Assembly (NCBI RefSeq): GCF_003003355.1 | Contig: NZ_PVTQ01000002.1 | Coordinates: 248,001 to 312,000, forward strand | Reading direction: 5' to 3' | DNA from: Donghicola tyrosinivorans | GTDB lineage: Bacteria > Pseudomonadota > Alphaproteobacteria > Rhodobacterales > Rhodobacteraceae | DNA length: 64,000 nucleotides | In this document: positions 63,120 to 64,000 of the stretch, in pieces | How the letters are laid out: every line of letters starts with the position of its first letter | How positions within the stretch are numbered: position 1 is the stretch's first letter | Program-made: the position numbers and the translations under genes | The notes under the pieces: generated by a model | Databases searched by the model: none | What the model was told of the DNA's origin: nothing | What the model saw: the letters and a program-made list of their open reading frames with translations, nothing else

Positions 63120-64000
63120 ATGGCCCTCTCGCGCCGCACGGGACAACGGTTCCAAAGCTCGATCTGGCCGGGTTTTGTGGATGCGATGACCGGCCTTTTG
63201 CTGGTTCTGATGTTCGTGCTGACCATCTTCATGGTGGTGCAATCGGTCCTGACCGAGACGATCTCGGGGCAGGAAAGCGAATTGGACACCTTGAACCTTG
63301 AGGTCGCGGAACTGGCCCGCGCGCTGGGGCTTTCGCAGACGCGGGCAGATGGGCTTGAGGCCGAGGTTTCCACGCTGAACGCCACACTGGCGGACAACCA
63401 GTCACAGATCGAAAGCCTTTTGGCCCAGACCGCCGCGCAGCAAACGGCCTTGTCCGAGGCGCAGGCAAAGATCACCGGTTTTGAAGCGCAGGTCGCGGCA
63501 CTGATTGCGCAGCGCGATGATGCCCTGTCGAATGTGTCTTCGCTTGAAGGGGAAAAGACCGAACTTTTGACCGCGCAAGAGGCCCTGAATACCGCGCTGG
63601 CGCAGGCCCGCGATGAGATTTCCGCGCAGGAAGAGGCTGCCCGTCTGGCCGCTGCCCGCCGTGAGGCGCTAGAGGCGCTGACCGAGGAATTGCGCACCAA
63701 GAACGCCGAGCAAGCGCAGGCCCTGACTGACGAAGAGGCCGCTCGTCTGGCCGAGGCAGAGGCCGCAAAGGCCCTGCGTGAACGTCTGCAAAACGCTGAC
63801 GCCGAACTGACCGCCATGACACTTGCGCTGGAAGAGCAGCGTAAGCGGGCCGAAGAAACCCTGACCAAACTGGCTGCCGCCGAGGCGGTGCAAAAGGACC
63901 TGAACCAGCAGCTTGCCACAGTCGTTCTGGCCCGCGATGCCTTGCAGCAAGAACTGGCGGGGCTTCAGGCTGACACTCAAGGCGAGGTTCTGAGCCGAGA
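63120..64000 (+). CDS. MotB/OmpA-like coiled-coil membrane protein (3' end outside window)
   Basis: At least 293 residues, open to the right edge. One helix at about 19-41 (GFVDAMTGLLLVLMFVLTIF) with the MotB-type Asp (FVDAMTGLLLV), then a continuous Glu/Ala/Leu coiled coil from about 45 to the end. MotB-like stators usually finish with an OmpA peptidoglycan-binding domain, which would lie outside the window. The ATG is three bases after the ExbB-like stop, so the two form one operon and probably one stator complex. Confidence 0.8.
   Translation, partial: MALSRRTGQRFQSSIWPGFVDAMTGLLLVLMFVLTIFMVVQSVLTETISGQESELDTLNLEVAELARALGLSQTRADGLEAEVSTLNATLADNQSQIESLLAQTAAQQTALSEAQAKITGFEAQVAALIAQRDDALSNVSSLEGEKTELLTAQEALNTALAQARDEISAQEEAARLAAARREALEALTEELRTKNAEQAQALTDEEAARLAEAEAAKALRERLQNADAELTAMTLALEEQRKRAEETLTKLAAAEAVQKDLNQQLATVVLARDALQQELAGLQADTQGEVLSR

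Noticed and set aside
1-64000. tRNA genes, CRISPR arrays, insertion sequences, prophage or integrative elements
   Set aside because: Spacers over 70 bases were read for tRNA-like ends, regular repeats, transposases and attachment-type repeats. None was found. The beta-helix protein is the only phage-like hint.

Overview
The window is 64 kb of GC-rich, densely coding chromosome from an alphaproteobacterium, most likely a member of the Rhodobacteraceae (Roseobacter group). This placement rests on recognised gene content: a class I lysyl-tRNA synthetase, an NDUFS4-type complex I accessory subunit, a Hint-domain protein, a DUF2125 protein, an extensin-like metalloprotein and a GH28-related beta-helix protein without a signal peptide. 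It is an inference from protein resemblance, not from a marker phylogeny. I see no rRNA, tRNA, CRISPR array, insertion sequence or integrase, and no intergenic stretch longer than 300 bases. The window cuts a gene at both ends: a receiver-domain protein on the left and a coiled-coil membrane protein on the right.

Layout. 1-5 kb: receiver fragment, LysR regulator, then dut, a membrane-anchored ThiF/MoeB protein and an M3 oligopeptidase on the plus strand. 5-7.3 kb: a KpsE/KpsT capsule-export pair with no KpsM beside it. 7.4-18 kb: housekeeping genes (Fe-S uracil-DNA glycosylase, SseB-like protein, zincin, gltX, gamma-glutamylcyclotransferase, trxC, a YbbAP-type ABC exporter divergent from tesA, an H-type lectin protein, ettA). 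18-32 kb: nadD, dacB, terB-like, lysS, a beta-helix protein resembling gene-transfer-agent head spikes, sulfotransferase, small membrane proteins, uvrB, complex I subunit, MYG1 and a hydrolase. 32-37.5 kb: an aromatic-ring catabolic cluster (muconate cycloisomerase, LysR, intradiol dioxygenase, SCP2-like protein, alpha/beta hydrolase). 37.5-43.2 kb: an ApbE / PepSY-flavoreductase / DUF2271 operon divergent from an OmpR-type two-component system. 43-49 kb: argP-argO pair, DEAD-box helicase with a long basic tail, DUF2938, zinc alcohol dehydrogenase, a 46-residue membrane peptide. 49-56 kb: RND efflux pair, LpxR-like outer-membrane protein, Hint-domain protein, cysteine-rich secreted protein. 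56.5-64 kb: rpsD, a translationally coupled hisC-tyrosine-pathway dehydrogenase-extensin operon, DUF2125, chaC, and an ExbB/MotB-like pair.

How parts work together. In the catabolic cluster, the same palindrome, GGTATC-N4-GATACC, occurs once before the muconate cycloisomerase and twice between the divergent dioxygenase and SCP2/hydrolase units, so the three transcription units look like one regulon. A catC-type muconolactone isomerase is missing. In the flavin cluster, the DUF2271 protein carries an SGAS motif resembling an ApbE flavinylation site, next to both the flavin transferase and a transmembrane NAD(P)H:flavin reductase. The divergent intergenic region holds two tandem CTTCAG-N5-CTTCAG repeats, one facing each way, as expected for binding sites of the adjacent OmpR-type regulator. 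These two clusters are the most informative parts of the window.

Start codons were chosen from ribosome-binding sites, protein family starts and overlaps, and several differ from the longest open frame. All functional names come from motif recognition only; no database search was run.
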